Shown here one piece after another: positions 1-8,304 of a stretch of 33,683 nucleotides of DNA. The notes beneath the pieces are model-generated. The model was not told the origin of the DNA. It did no database searches and worked only from the letters and a program-made list of their open reading frames with translations. Source of the DNA: Thiotrichales bacterium 35-46-9. Lineage in GTDB: Bacteria > Pseudomonadota > Gammaproteobacteria > Thiomicrospirales > Thiomicrospiraceae. Made by a program: the position numbers and the translations under genes. The stretch is from positions 27,605 to 61,287 of the forward strand of contig NCFI01000007.1 of the NCBI GenBank assembly GCA_002281095.1, read 5' to 3'. Each line of letters opens with the position of its first letter. Position 1 is the stretch's first letter.

Positions 1-438
1 ATGGTACTCTTTCTGTTCGTCATTATGATGTTGGATATTAATTTAACGCCATTAAAAGAAGGGTTTGCCCGTTATTTACCGATTGGTATTGTGGTGGCCT
101 TAGTGGTGTTGGCTGAGATGGCGATGGTGTTGAATCCTACCTTCTTCGGCTTAGACAATTTCCCATCTCCGGTGGCGCTTTCAGCGACAGACAGTAATAC
201 CAAAATGTTGGGTCAATTGTTGTTCACTGAGTACTTGTTTGCGTTTGAATTGGCTGCCGTGCTGTTGTTGCTTTCTATCGTTGCTGCCATTGTGTTGACC
301 TTACGTCGTCGCCACCAAAGTGAAGCCTTGTATCAAGATGTGGGCGCTCAGGTGCGCGTGCAAGCCAGCGATCGTCTGACGATGGTCAAAATGGCTCCAA
401 CCGTCAAATCTAACGCGCCTGAACAGGGAGCTGAGTAA
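1..438 (+). CDS. nuoJ: NADH-quinone oxidoreductase subunit J (5' truncated)
   Basis: This is the C-terminal part of NuoJ, a membrane subunit of respiratory complex I. The window opens inside the gene: the first codon is ATG, but the peptide starting [15 protein letters not shown] matches an internal helix of NuoJ, which is normally about 200 residues, so this Met is not the start. The visible 145 residues hold a helix at about 1-11, another at about 25-43, and a third at about 75-100 that ends in a basic RRRHQ stretch, followed by a soluble tail. The TAA stop shares its last base with the nuoK ATG, so the two genes are translationally coupled. The family call is secure from motif and context. 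Confidence 0.93.
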   Translation: MVLFLFVIMMLDINLTPLKEGFARYLPIGIVVALVVLAEMAMVLNPTFFGLDNFPSPVALSATDSNTKMLGQLLFTEYLFAFELAAVLLLLSIVAAIVLTLRRRHQSEALYQDVGAQVRVQASDRLTMVKMAPTVKSNAPEQGAE

Positions 439-752
439 TGAGTGAAATGATTCAATTGTCGGACGTGCTGCTTTTCGGTGCCGTGTTGTTTGTATTAAGT
501 TTGGCAGGTATCTTCCTGAATCGTAAAAACTTAATCATTATTTTGATGAGCATTGAGTTGATGTTGTTGGCGGTTAATACGAACTTGGTTGCTTTTTCGA
601 GCTTTCAAGGCAATATGCATGGTCAAGTGTTTGTATTTTTTATTTTAACCGTTGCGGCGGCTGAAGCGGCTATTGGTTTGGCATTGTTGGTGTTGTTATT
701 CCGTAATAAGCACAGTATTAATGTTGATGATTTAAGTGAAATGAAGGGATAA
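438..752 (+). CDS. nuoK: NADH-quinone oxidoreductase subunit K
   Basis: NuoK is a small antiporter-like (MrpC-related) membrane subunit of complex I in the proton-translocating arm. The protein has 104 residues, close to the usual 100 or so, with three hydrophobic helices at about 9-27, 31-54 and 63-87. The conserved in-membrane glutamates are visible as E40 in the stretch IELMLLAVN and E76 in the stretch [17 protein letters not shown]-type ribosome binding site lies in the end of nuoJ, and the ATG overlaps the nuoJ stop by one base. It is part of the nuo operon. Confidence is high. Confidence 0.97.
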   Translation: MSEMIQLSDVLLFGAVLFVLSLAGIFLNRKNLIIILMSIELMLLAVNTNLVAFSSFQGNMHGQVFVFFILTVAAAEAAIGLALLVLLFRNKHSINVDDLSEMKG

Positions 753-757
753 AACGG

Positions 758-2707
758 ATGTCAATGCATGCTATTTTTCTCACCATTTTATTGTCGCCGT
801 TAGTAGGTGCGATAGGTGCAGGTGTTTTTGGTCGTTGGCTGGGTCGCACAGGTTCTCATCGTATCACTATCGCGTCGGTAGCGGTTTCGGCTGCTCTGTC
901 AGCTTACGTTTTTTATCTTTACGTGTTTGCTGGTGCTGAGTCATACAACGCCACTATTTACACGTGGATGATCTCGGATGGTATTCGCTTTGAAGCAGGC
1001 TTCCTAGTTGATCGTCTAACAGCAACCATGATGTTGGTGGTGACTTTTGTTTCCTTGATGGTACATATTAACACCATCGGTTACATGGAGCATGAAGAAG
1101 GTTATGAACGCTTTTTTAGCTACATCTCTCTTTTCACTTTTTCCATGTTGTCATTGGTTATGGCAAACAACTTCTTGCAATTATTCTTTGGTTGGGAAGC
1201 GGTTGGTTTAGTATCCTATTTATTGATTGGTTTCTACTTCAAACGTGAGTCTGCGAATCAGGCCAGTTTAAAAGCCTTTTTGGTTAACCGTGTGGGTGAC
1301 TTTGGCTTTTTATTGGGTATTGCCCTAGTGGTTGGCTATTTCGGCACCTTGGATTATGCTGAGTTTTTTGATGGCTTAGCAGCTCATGCAGGCACGAGTG
1401 TCATGTTCGGCGATACGGCTATTCATATGTTGACGCTGATGACGATGTTACTATTTGTCGGTGCCATGGGTAAGTCGGCACAAATGCCGTTGCACGTTTG
1501 GTTGCCTGAGTCGATGGAAGGTCCGACGCCGATTTCTGCCTTAATCCATGCGGCAACCATGGTGACTGCCGGTATCTTTATGGTGGCTCGTTTATCTCCT
1601 GCCTATGAGTTGGCAGAGGGTACCTTGACCTTTATTCTGTTAACCGGTGCTTTCACTGCCTTATTAATGGGGTTGCTGGGTATTGTGCAGACAGACATTA
1701 AGCGCGTGGTAGCTTACTCAACATTATCACAGTTAGGTTATATGGTGGCTGCTTTGGGTGTTTCTGCTTATGCAGCGGGTATGTTCCATGTTCTGACACA
1801 TGCTTTCTTTAAAGCGTTGTTATTCTTGGCAGCTGGTTCGGTCATTATTGCCATGCATCATGACCAAGATATTCGCAATATGGGTGGGTTGGCGAAGAAA
1901 ATGCCGATTACTTATGCGGCGCTGTTGATTGGTTCGTTAGCATTAATTGGCTTCCCGGGTTTTTCAGGCTTCTATTCAAAAGATGGCATTTTAATGGCGA
2001 TCTCAGAGGCGGACTCTGTTGCTGCACAGCTTGCTTTTGTTATGTTGTTGGTAGGCGTTTTTGTCACAGCTTTCTATAGTTTCCGTATGTTCTTTATTGT
2101 TTTCCACGGTAAAGAAAGTGACTATGTGCGCACGCACGATATTCATGAGTCGCCTTGGGTAGTCACCTTGCCATTAATTGCCTTGGCGATTCCAGCCGTG
2201 TTCTTTGGCGGACTGTTTGTCGAACCGATCTTATTTGGTGATATGTTCGCTGATGCCATTACGGTTGCACCAGAACATAATGTCTTAGCTAAGGTTGCTG
2301 AACACGGCACTTCTGCACTGGATATGTTGTTACATGGTCTGATGGCCTTGCCGACTTGGCTAGCTTTGGCTGGTGTTGCTTTAGCTTGGTTCCTCTACAT
2401 TAAACGCCCTGAATTGGCACCCGTGTTAGCCCAGCGTTTTGCGGGGGTACATGCTACCTTGCGTCATGCCTATGGCTTTGATCGTTTCAATGACATCGTC
2501 TTTGTTCAGGGTACGCGTCGTATCGGTGAATTCTGTTCTCGTGTAACCGATAGCAAAATGATCGACGGGTGGGTTGTTAATGGAACGGCTAACGCCATTG
2601 CTTTCCTAGCTGCGAAAGGTCGTTATGCTCAGACGGGCTATTTGTATCACTACGCTTTTGTCATGATTTTTAGCCTGATGGGGCTATTAGCATGGGCATT
2701 ATGGTAA
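758..2707 (+). CDS. nuoL: NADH-quinone oxidoreductase subunit L
   Basis: NuoL is the largest antiporter-like proton-pumping subunit at the distal end of the complex I membrane arm. At 649 residues it fits the family (about 610-690). It is almost wholly hydrophobic. The core shows GWEAVGLVSYLLIGFYF (TM5 glutamate), a lysine-bearing GKSAQMPLHVWLPESMEGP helix with the discontinuous TM7 proline region, and QTDIKRVVAYSTLSQLGYM. The C-terminal part, about 520-649, should carry the long lateral helix and the last transmembrane segment. An AAGGGA site lies 8 bases before the ATG. Only five bases separate it from nuoK. Confidence 0.97.
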   Translation: MSMHAIFLTILLSPLVGAIGAGVFGRWLGRTGSHRITIASVAVSAALSAYVFYLYVFAGAESYNATIYTWMISDGIRFEAGFLVDRLTATMMLVVTFVSLMVHINTIGYMEHEEGYERFFSYISLFTFSMLSLVMANNFLQLFFGWEAVGLVSYLLIGFYFKRESANQASLKAFLVNRVGDFGFLLGIALVVGYFGTLDYAEFFDGLAAHAGTSVMFGDTAIHMLTLMTMLLFVGAMGKSAQMPLHVWLPESMEGPTPISALIHAATMVTAGIFMVARLSPAYELAEGTLTFILLTGAFTALLMGLLGIVQTDIKRVVAYSTLSQLGYMVAALGVSAYAAGMFHVLTHAFFKALLFLAAGSVIIAMHHDQDIRNMGGLAKKMPITYAALLIGSLALIGFPGFSGFYSKDGILMAISEADSVAAQLAFVMLLVGVFVTAFYSFRMFFIVFHGKESDYVRTHDIHESPWVVTLPLIALAIPAVFFGGLFVEPILFGDMFADAITVAPEHNVLAKVAEHGTSALDMLLHGLMALPTWLALAGVALAWFLYIKRPELAPVLAQRFAGVHATLRHAYGFDRFNDIVFVQGTRRIGEFCSRVTDSKMIDGWVVNGTANAIAFLAAKGRYAQTGYLYHYAFVMIFSLMGLLAWALW

Positions 2708-2738
2708 TCACCAGTAGCATTAATAAGGACGAATAAGG

Positions 2739-4250
2739 ATGACACAATTTCCACTACTGAGTGCATTGATTTGGTTGCCGATTTTATCGGGCCTACTGGT
2801 ACTGATGATGCGACACCAACCTAACCTAGCCAAGCAGTTTGCGCTTTGGTCTTCGGTGCTGGTATTTATTTTGTCATTAGGCCTGTACACAGGGTTTGAC
2901 AATACAACAGCTCAAATGCAGTTTGTTGAGCAGGCGAGTTGGATTTCAGCTTTTAATATTCAATACTTCTTGGGTGTTGATGGTCTGTCAATGCCATTGA
3001 TTATTTTAACCACCTTCACCACAGTACTGGCTGTTTGGTCAGCATTTGACTGTATTAAGGAGCGTGTCGAGCAATACATGGCAGCCTTCTTAATGATGAA
3101 CGGCATCATGATTGGCGTGTTTTCTGCTTTGGATGCGATTCTTTTCTATGTATTCTGGGAAGTGTTGCTCATCCCCATGTTCTTGGTTATTGGTCAATGG
3201 GGTGGTCAACGCCGTGTTTATGCGACAATTAAGTTCTTCCTTTACACCTTTTTTGGTTCAGTATTCATGTTGATTGCCTTTCTGTATATGTACAGTCAGA
3301 TCGGTAGTTTCTCATTACTTGATTTCCAAGCTATGCCATTAGGGTTTACGGCACAGATTTTAATTTTCTTGGCTTTCTTGATTGCTTTTGCCGTCAAAAT
3401 CCCAATGTTCCCGGTGCATACTTGGTTACCTGATGCACACGTTGAAGCACCGACCGCGGGTTCTGTGGTACTGGCAGCGATTATGCTCAAAATGGGTGGT
3501 TATGGTTTTGTTCGTTTCTCGTTACCCATGACGCCAGATGCGGCCAATGAATTGGATTGGTTGGTCATCAGCCTGTCGATTATCGCCATTGTTTATATCT
3601 CGGTGATTGCCATGGTGCAGAAAGATATGAAGAAACTGGTTGCTTATTCATCTATTGCACACATGGGCTTTGTCACACTGGGGATGTTCTTGCTGTATGG
3701 TATTCTGCGTAATACAGGCGAAGTGCAGGGTGCAATCCTAGGTCTTGAAGGTGCGATGATTCAAATGATTTCGCACGGTTTGATCTCTGCTGCCATGTTC
3801 CTAGCGATTGGTGTGATGTACGATCGTATGCATACGCGTGATATTTCTGCTTATGGCGGTGTGGTCAATACCATGCCAGTGTTTGCTGTGTTTGTGTTGT
3901 TGTTTGCCATGGCTAATGCGGGTTTACCAGGAACCTCTGGGTTTGTCGGTGAATTTATGGTTATTTTGGCGGCCTTCAAATCCAACTTCTGGATCGCTTT
4001 AGCAGCGGCTACGACACTGATTTTGGGTGCGGCTTATACACTCTGGATGGTCAAGCGCGTTATTTTTGGCGATGTTGTGAACCATCATGTTGCTGAATTA
4101 TCTGATTTGAATCGTCGAGAGTTTGCCATTATGTCCATTTTGGCAGTTGTGGTTGTCGCTTTAGGGTTTTACCCAGCACCCGTGATGGATATTATGCACG
4201 CTTCTGTTGCTCATTTAGTTGAGCAAGCGATGACTTCTAAGTTGCCTTAA
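2739..4250 (+). CDS. nuoM: NADH-quinone oxidoreductase subunit M
   Basis: NuoM is the second antiporter-like proton-pumping subunit of complex I. It has 503 residues, the usual size. Diagnostic stretches are FYVFWEVLLIPMFLVIG (TM5 glutamate), KIPMFPVHTWLPDAHVEAP (pumping-helix lysine and the broken helix) and QKDMKKLVAYSSIAHMGFV. An AAGGA ribosome binding site sits just before the ATG. It lies 31 bases after nuoL and one base before the likely nuoN start, consistent with one transcript. Confidence 0.97.
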   Translation: MTQFPLLSALIWLPILSGLLVLMMRHQPNLAKQFALWSSVLVFILSLGLYTGFDNTTAQMQFVEQASWISAFNIQYFLGVDGLSMPLIILTTFTTVLAVWSAFDCIKERVEQYMAAFLMMNGIMIGVFSALDAILFYVFWEVLLIPMFLVIGQWGGQRRVYATIKFFLYTFFGSVFMLIAFLYMYSQIGSFSLLDFQAMPLGFTAQILIFLAFLIAFAVKIPMFPVHTWLPDAHVEAPTAGSVVLAAIMLKMGGYGFVRFSLPMTPDAANELDWLVISLSIIAIVYISVIAMVQKDMKKLVAYSSIAHMGFVTLGMFLLYGILRNTGEVQGAILGLEGAMIQMISHGLISAAMFLAIGVMYDRMHTRDISAYGGVVNTMPVFAVFVLLFAMANAGLPGTSGFVGEFMVILAAFKSNFWIALAAATTLILGAAYTLWMVKRVIFGDVVNHHVAELSDLNRREFAIMSILAVVVVALGFYPAPVMDIMHASVAHLVEQAMTSKLP

Positions 4251-4251
4251 T

Positions 4252-5706
4252 GTGAGCGGATTACAAACGATGGATATGATGTTACAAGTTTTAGCCCCTG
4301 AATTGCTGATCCTAATTGCTGCCATGACGTTATTGGTTGGTGATACTTTTTGGGGTCATCGTCACAAGGCACTCACTTTCCAGTTAACCTTGGCGAGTAT
4401 TGTCGTAACGGCATTGGTTATTTTGGCGAGCTTTTCGACCACTTCAGTGCAGTTATTTAATGGTGCTTTTATTCGTGATGGCGTCGCTGATGTACTGAAG
4501 CTGTCAATGCTGTTCATGACTTTTTTTGCCTTTCTATTCGCACGTGATTATCTGGTTCAACGTAATATTGAACGAGGTGAATATTATGTGTTGGGTCTGC
4601 TAAGCTTATTAGGGATGATGGTGCTTGCCTCATCTTATGATATGGTCACACTATTTATGGGCTTAGAAATCATGTCGTTAGCGCTTTACGCCATGATTGC
4701 CATGCAAAAAGATTCTGGTTTTGCCATTGAATCTGCAATGAAGTATTTTGTGCTGGGTGCGATGGCCACGGGTTTACTGCTTTATGGTATGACCTTAGTT
4801 TATGGCAATGTGGGTTCGTTACAGTTTGCGACGATTTACCAAACTTTGGCGACGACAGAACAGTCATTAGTATTAAGTTTAGGTTTAGTGTTTATCTTAG
4901 TGGGGCTGGCGTTCAAGTTTGGTGCGGCACCTTTCCACAATTGGGTTCCTGATGTTTATCATGGTTCGCCAACCGGTATTACTTTATTCCTTTCGGCTGC
5001 TCCTAAAATTGCTGCCTTTGCCTTAATGTTCCGTTTGCTCATTGAAGGATTAGAGGCTGCATTGATGCAGTGGCAGAGTATTTTAATTATTCTGGCTGTT
5101 TTGTCGTTAGTGGTCGGTAATGTGATTGCCATTGCGCAAACGAACCTCAAACGTATGCTTGCCTACTCTACCATTTCGCACATGGGCTTTATTATATTAG
5201 GCTTCTTGACAGGTAACGTCGGCGGTTATGCTGCGGCTATGTATTATGTCGTGATTTACGCTTTAATGAGTTTAGGTGGCTTTGCGGTTATACTTGCCTT
5301 GTCTCGTAAAGGTTTCGAAGCGGATAATATTGTGGATTTGGCCGGATTGGGTAAACGTAATCCGGTATTAGCGCTCGTTATGCTGGTTATTTTGCTCTCT
5401 ATGGCTGGTATTCCACCATTTGTTGGTTTTTATGCCAAATTGGTGGTATTAACCGAAGTGGTTGAAGCTGGTTTGACTTGGTTGGCTGTGTTTGCCGTGG
5501 TTATGTCGGTTGTTGGTGCTTACTACTATCTTCGTGTGATCAAGGTGATGTATTTTGATCAACCAGCTGCGCAAAACGCTCATGATGCCGACTTTGCTAA
5601 TGCATCTTTGCGCTATGGGCTCATTCTGGTAGCGACATTAGTGTTGATGTTGGGTATCTTACCGGATGGATTATTGACGCTGTTCAATGATGTGATGATG
5701 TATTAA
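4252..5706 (+). CDS. nuoN: NADH-quinone oxidoreductase subunit N
   Basis: NuoN is the third antiporter-like proton-pumping subunit of complex I. It has 484 residues and is hydrophobic throughout. The conserved core includes FMGLEIMSLALYAMIAM (TM5 glutamate), FKFGAAPFHNWVPDVYHGSP and QTNLKRMLAYSTISHMGFI. The start is uncertain. The longest form begins at GTG 4252, almost touching the nuoM stop, with no convincing ribosome binding site. An in-frame ATG at 4270 has a weak GCGGA-like site before it and would give a protein 6 residues shorter. The family call does not depend on this. Confidence 0.95.
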   Translation: MSGLQTMDMMLQVLAPELLILIAAMTLLVGDTFWGHRHKALTFQLTLASIVVTALVILASFSTTSVQLFNGAFIRDGVADVLKLSMLFMTFFAFLFARDYLVQRNIERGEYYVLGLLSLLGMMVLASSYDMVTLFMGLEIMSLALYAMIAMQKDSGFAIESAMKYFVLGAMATGLLLYGMTLVYGNVGSLQFATIYQTLATTEQSLVLSLGLVFILVGLAFKFGAAPFHNWVPDVYHGSPTGITLFLSAAPKIAAFALMFRLLIEGLEAALMQWQSILIILAVLSLVVGNVIAIAQTNLKRMLAYSTISHMGFIILGFLTGNVGGYAAAMYYVVIYALMSLGGFAVILALSRKGFEADNIVDLAGLGKRNPVLALVMLVILLSMAGIPPFVGFYAKLVVLTEVVEAGLTWLAVFAVVMSVVGAYYYLRVIKVMYFDQPAAQNAHDADFANASLRYGLILVATLVLMLGILPDGLLTLFNDVMMY

Positions 5707-5715
5707 AAGGACAGA

Positions 5716-6027
5716 ATGATGCAACAAGAACTCATTTGGGGATATTTACTACTGTGCTTGTTGCTAGCAACCTTGCCGTGGGTGACGAATCGGTTGTTTT
5801 TGGCGATCAAGTTAACGCGTAAGTCGTTTGTTATTCGTTCTCTAGAGTGGGCCGTTTATGCGTTCATTGCCTTAATGGCGGGGTGGGGGCTTGAGTATCA
5901 GTTAACGGGTAGCATTCAATCTCAGGATTGGGAGTTTTATGTGTCTACCTTGTTTATGTTTATGATTATGTCGTTTCCAGGGCTCATTTATTTAATGAAG
6001 CAGGGTAAAACAGTGAATCCCGCTTAA
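5716..6027 (+). CDS. DUF2818 family membrane protein, last gene of the nuo operon
   Basis: This is a 103-residue membrane protein with about three hydrophobic helices (roughly 6-19, 42-60 and 76-95). The pattern LPWVTNRLF near the N-terminus, the mid-protein SLEWAVYA and the C-terminal WEFYVSTLFMFMIMSFPG match DUF2818, as I know the family, which sits just after nuoN in many betaproteobacteria. No biochemical function is established. Position suggests a role in complex I assembly or membrane packing, but that is inference from context. Two ATGs are possible, 5716 and 5719; AAGGA at 5707-5711 is better spaced for the second. A strong terminator follows, so this gene ends the operon. Confidence 0.85.
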   Translation: MMQQELIWGYLLLCLLLATLPWVTNRLFLAIKLTRKSFVIRSLEWAVYAFIALMAGWGLEYQLTGSIQSQDWEFYVSTLFMFMIMSFPGLIYLMKQGKTVNPA

Positions 6028-6050
6028 TGGTATGAGTTGATTGAGTGATG

Positions 6051-6078
6051 AGCCGAGGCAGACACCTCGGCTTTTTTT
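6051..6078 (+). terminator. Rho-independent terminator of the nuo operon
   Basis: AGCCGAGG (6051-6058) pairs with CCTCGGCT (6065-6072) around a six-base loop and runs into seven T residues at 6072-6078. It lies 24 bases after the DUF2818 stop and separates the nuo operon from nadD. Confidence 0.93.
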
Positions 6079-6102
6079 GTTATGCTAGCAGGTGATACTT
6101 GA

Positions 6103-6729
6103 ATGGCTAGGATTGGTTTGATGGGTGGTACTTTTGACCCGATTCATTTCGGGCATTTGCGTTCAGCTTGGGAAGTGTCACAACAACTGGGGCTGAACGA
6201 AATGCATTTTATTCCCAGTGCGATACCCGTCCATCGACCTCAGCCCGTGGCCAGTGCGGAACAGCGTTTGGCGATGGTTAAGGCGGCGATTGAACCTATA
6301 TCGGGTTGGCAGGTCAATGATTGCGAGTTGAGGCGAGAAAGACCTTCTTATACCGTAGATACCTTGTTGGAGTTGCGCGCCACCTTGGGTGATGAACATG
6401 AGTTCTGGTTTTTAATGGGTAGTGATGCCTTTGAAGGATTGCTCAGTTGGCATCGTTGGCAAGAGCTGTTATCACTAACGAATATAGCGGTCATGGTCAG
6501 AGCGGGATCTCATCCGCGTTGTTGTGCTGAACTCAATGAGATGTTAAATCGTCCGACGAATGAGTCAGTAGGATTCGGTCAAGTGAAATTGGTTGAAGTC
6601 ACGGCATTAGCCATTTCAGCAACCCAAATTCGAGCGGAGTTGGCATCTAATCAACTTCCGCATTTTTTAGTGAGTGAGTCGGTGTTAGAATACATTCAGC
6701 ATCAACGTATGTATGGTTACAAAGGATAA
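6103..6729 (+). CDS. nadD: Nicotinate-nucleotide adenylyltransferase
   Basis: NadD converts nicotinate mononucleotide and ATP to nicotinate adenine dinucleotide, the penultimate step of NAD synthesis, in the cytoplasm. The 208-residue protein (about 213 in E. coli) opens with the nucleotidyltransferase signature GGTFDPIHFGHL at residues 9-20. It also has the central MGSDAF stretch and the C-terminal ISATQIRAEL motif that binds the ATP phosphates. An AGGTGA site at 6090-6095 is 7 bases before the ATG. It is followed by rsfS after six bases, the standard nadD-rsfS pair. Confidence 0.97.
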   Translation: MARIGLMGGTFDPIHFGHLRSAWEVSQQLGLNEMHFIPSAIPVHRPQPVASAEQRLAMVKAAIEPISGWQVNDCELRRERPSYTVDTLLELRATLGDEHEFWFLMGSDAFEGLLSWHRWQELLSLTNIAVMVRAGSHPRCCAELNEMLNRPTNESVGFGQVKLVEVTALAISATQIRAELASNQLPHFLVSESVLEYIQHQRMYGYKG

Positions 6730-6735
6730 ATTGGT

Positions 6736-7068
6736 ATGCAGTCAGAAGCATTAGTTGCGTTAGTGGTTAAGGAATTAGATGATAATAAAGCGAAAGCGAT
6801 TACACAGTTAGATGTACGCGGATTAAGCAATGTCACTGATTTCATGGTAGTGGCGACTGCAACTTCCAGTCGTCATGGTAAAGCCTTAGCGGATAAGGTT
6901 TGGGAAGCATCCAAAGAGGCAGGTAACATTCCCGTTGGTATGGAAGGCGAGTTGGTAGGTGATTGGGTGCTGCTTGATTTAGGTGATGTGGTTGTTCATA
7001 TTATGCTGGAAGAAGTCCGCGCGTTGTATCAGCTAGAAAAACTATGGAATATGCGCCCAAGCAACTAA
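6736..7068 (+). CDS. rsfS: Ribosomal silencing factor RsfS
   Basis: RsfS binds ribosomal protein L14 and blocks joining of the ribosomal subunits when nutrients are short. The 110-residue protein is full length for the family (Iojap/DUF143). It shows VRGLSNVTDFMVVATATSSRH near residues 30-50 and the hallmark GDWVLLDLGDVVVHIM near 74-89. The AAAGGA ribosome binding site lies in the nadD 3' end, 9 bases before the ATG. A long inverted repeat begins immediately after its TAA. Confidence 0.96.
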   Translation: MQSEALVALVVKELDDNKAKAITQLDVRGLSNVTDFMVVATATSSRHGKALADKVWEASKEAGNIPVGMEGELVGDWVLLDLGDVVVHIMLEEVRALYQLEKLWNMRPSN

Positions 7069-7110
7069 GGAAGATCTGAATAATGCACTTCGTTTTTTAT
7101 TCAGACTTCC
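7069..7110 (+). terminator. Long inverted repeat after rsfS, possible terminator or attenuator
   Basis: GGAAG (7069-7073) and TCTGAATAA (7075-7083), separated by one extra A, are complementary to TTATTCAGACTTCC (7097-7110). This gives a 14-bp stem with a one-base bulge and a 13-base loop. It begins at the base after the rsfS stop. The downstream T tract is broken (TATGCTTGTTTTT), so termination may be partial, or the hairpin may act as a 3' stabiliser or processing signal. Confidence 0.55.
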
Positions 7111-7256
7111 TATGCTTGTTTTTCGGTTGGTGGAAGGGATTAAGTCAATGGGTTACAGTTAGTTGTGGTGCAATCCTTCCCCCACACTTTAGTGCTGCGG
7201 AGCAGAAGCCCCATCCCTTTGCATCTTTCAGAGCTTTTCTAGGTTGAGCAGTCGCC
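7111..7256 (+). promoter_or_regulatory. Structured leader upstream of rlmH with alternative pairings
   Basis: No gene is seen here. GGAAGGGATT at 7132-7141 can pair with AATCCTTCC at 7172-7180 (one bulge) or, through AAGGGAT 7134-7140, with ATCCCTT at 7213-7219. The second fold nests GGGTT 7150-7154 with AAGCCC 7206-7211, CAG 7156-7158 with CTG 7195-7197, and TGTGG 7164-7168 with CCACA 7182-7186. A small hairpin CTGC/GCAG at 7195-7205 competes. This could be an RNA leader or a small RNA. I recognise no Rfam family and see no convincing promoter. Confidence 0.35.
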
Positions 7257-7727
7257 ATGAACTTAAAGTTGATTTGTGTCGGTCAAAAGATGCCTGCGTG
7301 GATTAGCGCTGGCTTTCAAGAGTATGCGGTGCGTTTGACGGGTCAATGTCGCTTGCAGCTGATTGAATTGGCACCGGCAAAGCGTACCAAGAGTGGTGTG
7401 GCAGCTAAGTACATGGAAGAAGAAGCGCAGCGAATCGAGTCGGCCTTATCGGGTAATCCATTACGTATTGTGTTAGATGAGCATGGTGCTGTGGTGGATA
7501 CGAAAGCGGTTGCTAAACGCATGGAACAGTGGTTGCCATCGGGGCGTGATGTTGCTTTCATTGTCGGTGGTCCTGATGGGCTTGCACCAAGTATTAAGCA
7601 GAGTGCTGATTGGTGTTGGTCGTTGACCCCGTTGACCTTGCCGCATCCCTTGGTAAGGGTCATGTTAGCTGAGCAACTCTATCGAGCCTGGTCATTGATG
7701 AACCATCATCCTTATCACCGAGAGTAA
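7257..7727 (+). CDS. rlmH: 23S rRNA (pseudouridine1915-N3)-methyltransferase
   Basis: RlmH is a SPOUT-class methyltransferase that uses SAM to methylate pseudouridine 1915 in helix 69 of 23S rRNA on the assembled 70S ribosome. It has 156 residues (155 is typical). It shows the trefoil-knot SAM-binding motif FIVGGPDG at about 100-107 and the family-defining C-terminus HHPYHRE. It follows the structured gap after rsfS and is the first gene of a compact run into maf and rng. Confidence 0.97.
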   Translation: MNLKLICVGQKMPAWISAGFQEYAVRLTGQCRLQLIELAPAKRTKSGVAAKYMEEEAQRIESALSGNPLRIVLDEHGAVVDTKAVAKRMEQWLPSGRDVAFIVGGPDGLAPSIKQSADWCWSLTPLTLPHPLVRVMLAEQLYRAWSLMNHHPYHRE

Positions 7728-7737
7728 AGGCGCTTTT

Positions 7738-8304
7738 ATGCTTTATTTGGCTTCTGCTTCTCCCAGACGTAGCGAATTATTAACCCAACTGGGTATAACT
7801 TACCAAGTGGTGGTTACCGATGTTCCAGAGATTAGAGCTGCAGATGAAACAGCACTGGCTTATGGTTATCGAGTGAGTTTGGCTAAAGCAGAAGCGGCAT
7901 CAAAAGGCTTGCCTGAATCTGCTTGGGTTTTGTCGGCAGATACTGAGGTGATTGTTATGGATGATGAAACCTTAGGCAAGCCTAAAGATAAAGCCCATTT
8001 TATGCACATGATGCGTCGTTTATCGGGTCAGACTCATGCCGTACAAACGGTGATTTGCCTTAAACATAGGCATCATTGTTGGCAAAATCATCAGTTGAGT
8101 TTAATCACGTTTCGTTCACTTGGCGATCAGGAGCTAGAAGCTTATTGGTTGTCTGGTGAGCCAGAAGGCAAGGCGGGTGGTTACGCCATTCAGGGTAGAG
8201 CGCAAGCTTGGATCAGTCAATTTCAAGGGAGTTATTCTGGCGTGATGGGATTGCCTTTGTATGAAACCGAACAACTATTAACCTTGGCAGGTTATTCAGC
8301 ATGA
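7738..8304 (+). CDS. maf: Maf-type nucleoside triphosphate pyrophosphatase
   Basis: Maf proteins hydrolyse dTTP, UTP or modified nucleotides to the monophosphate and pyrophosphate, acting as house-cleaning enzymes. The 188-residue protein opens with LYLASASPRRSELL, the conserved substrate loop. It has the catalytic ADTEV stretch near residue 67 and the conserved EGKAGGYAIQG stretch near residues 141-151. Whether it belongs to the dTTP/UTP (YhdE) or the m7GTP (YceF) branch cannot be fixed by eye; its place before rng matches YhdE. An AAGG site lies before the ATG. Its TGA overlaps the rng ATG as ATGA. Confidence 0.93.
   Translation: MLYLASASPRRSELLTQLGITYQVVVTDVPEIRAADETALAYGYRVSLAKAEAASKGLPESAWVLSADTEVIVMDDETLGKPKDKAHFMHMMRRLSGQTHAVQTVICLKHRHHCWQNHQLSLITFRSLGDQELEAYWLSGEPEGKAGGYAIQGRAQAWISQFQGSYSGVMGLPLYETEQLLTLAGYSA

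Noticed and set aside
1-3. ATG at base 1 as the nuoJ start
   Set aside because: The peptide from this Met corresponds to an internal NuoJ helix; the gene begins before the window.
7111-7256. 6S RNA or a tRNA in the rsfS-rlmH gap
   Set aside because: GGTTACAG and GGTGCAATCC recall parts of such RNAs, but no cloverleaf, CCA end or closing 6S-type stem could be drawn.
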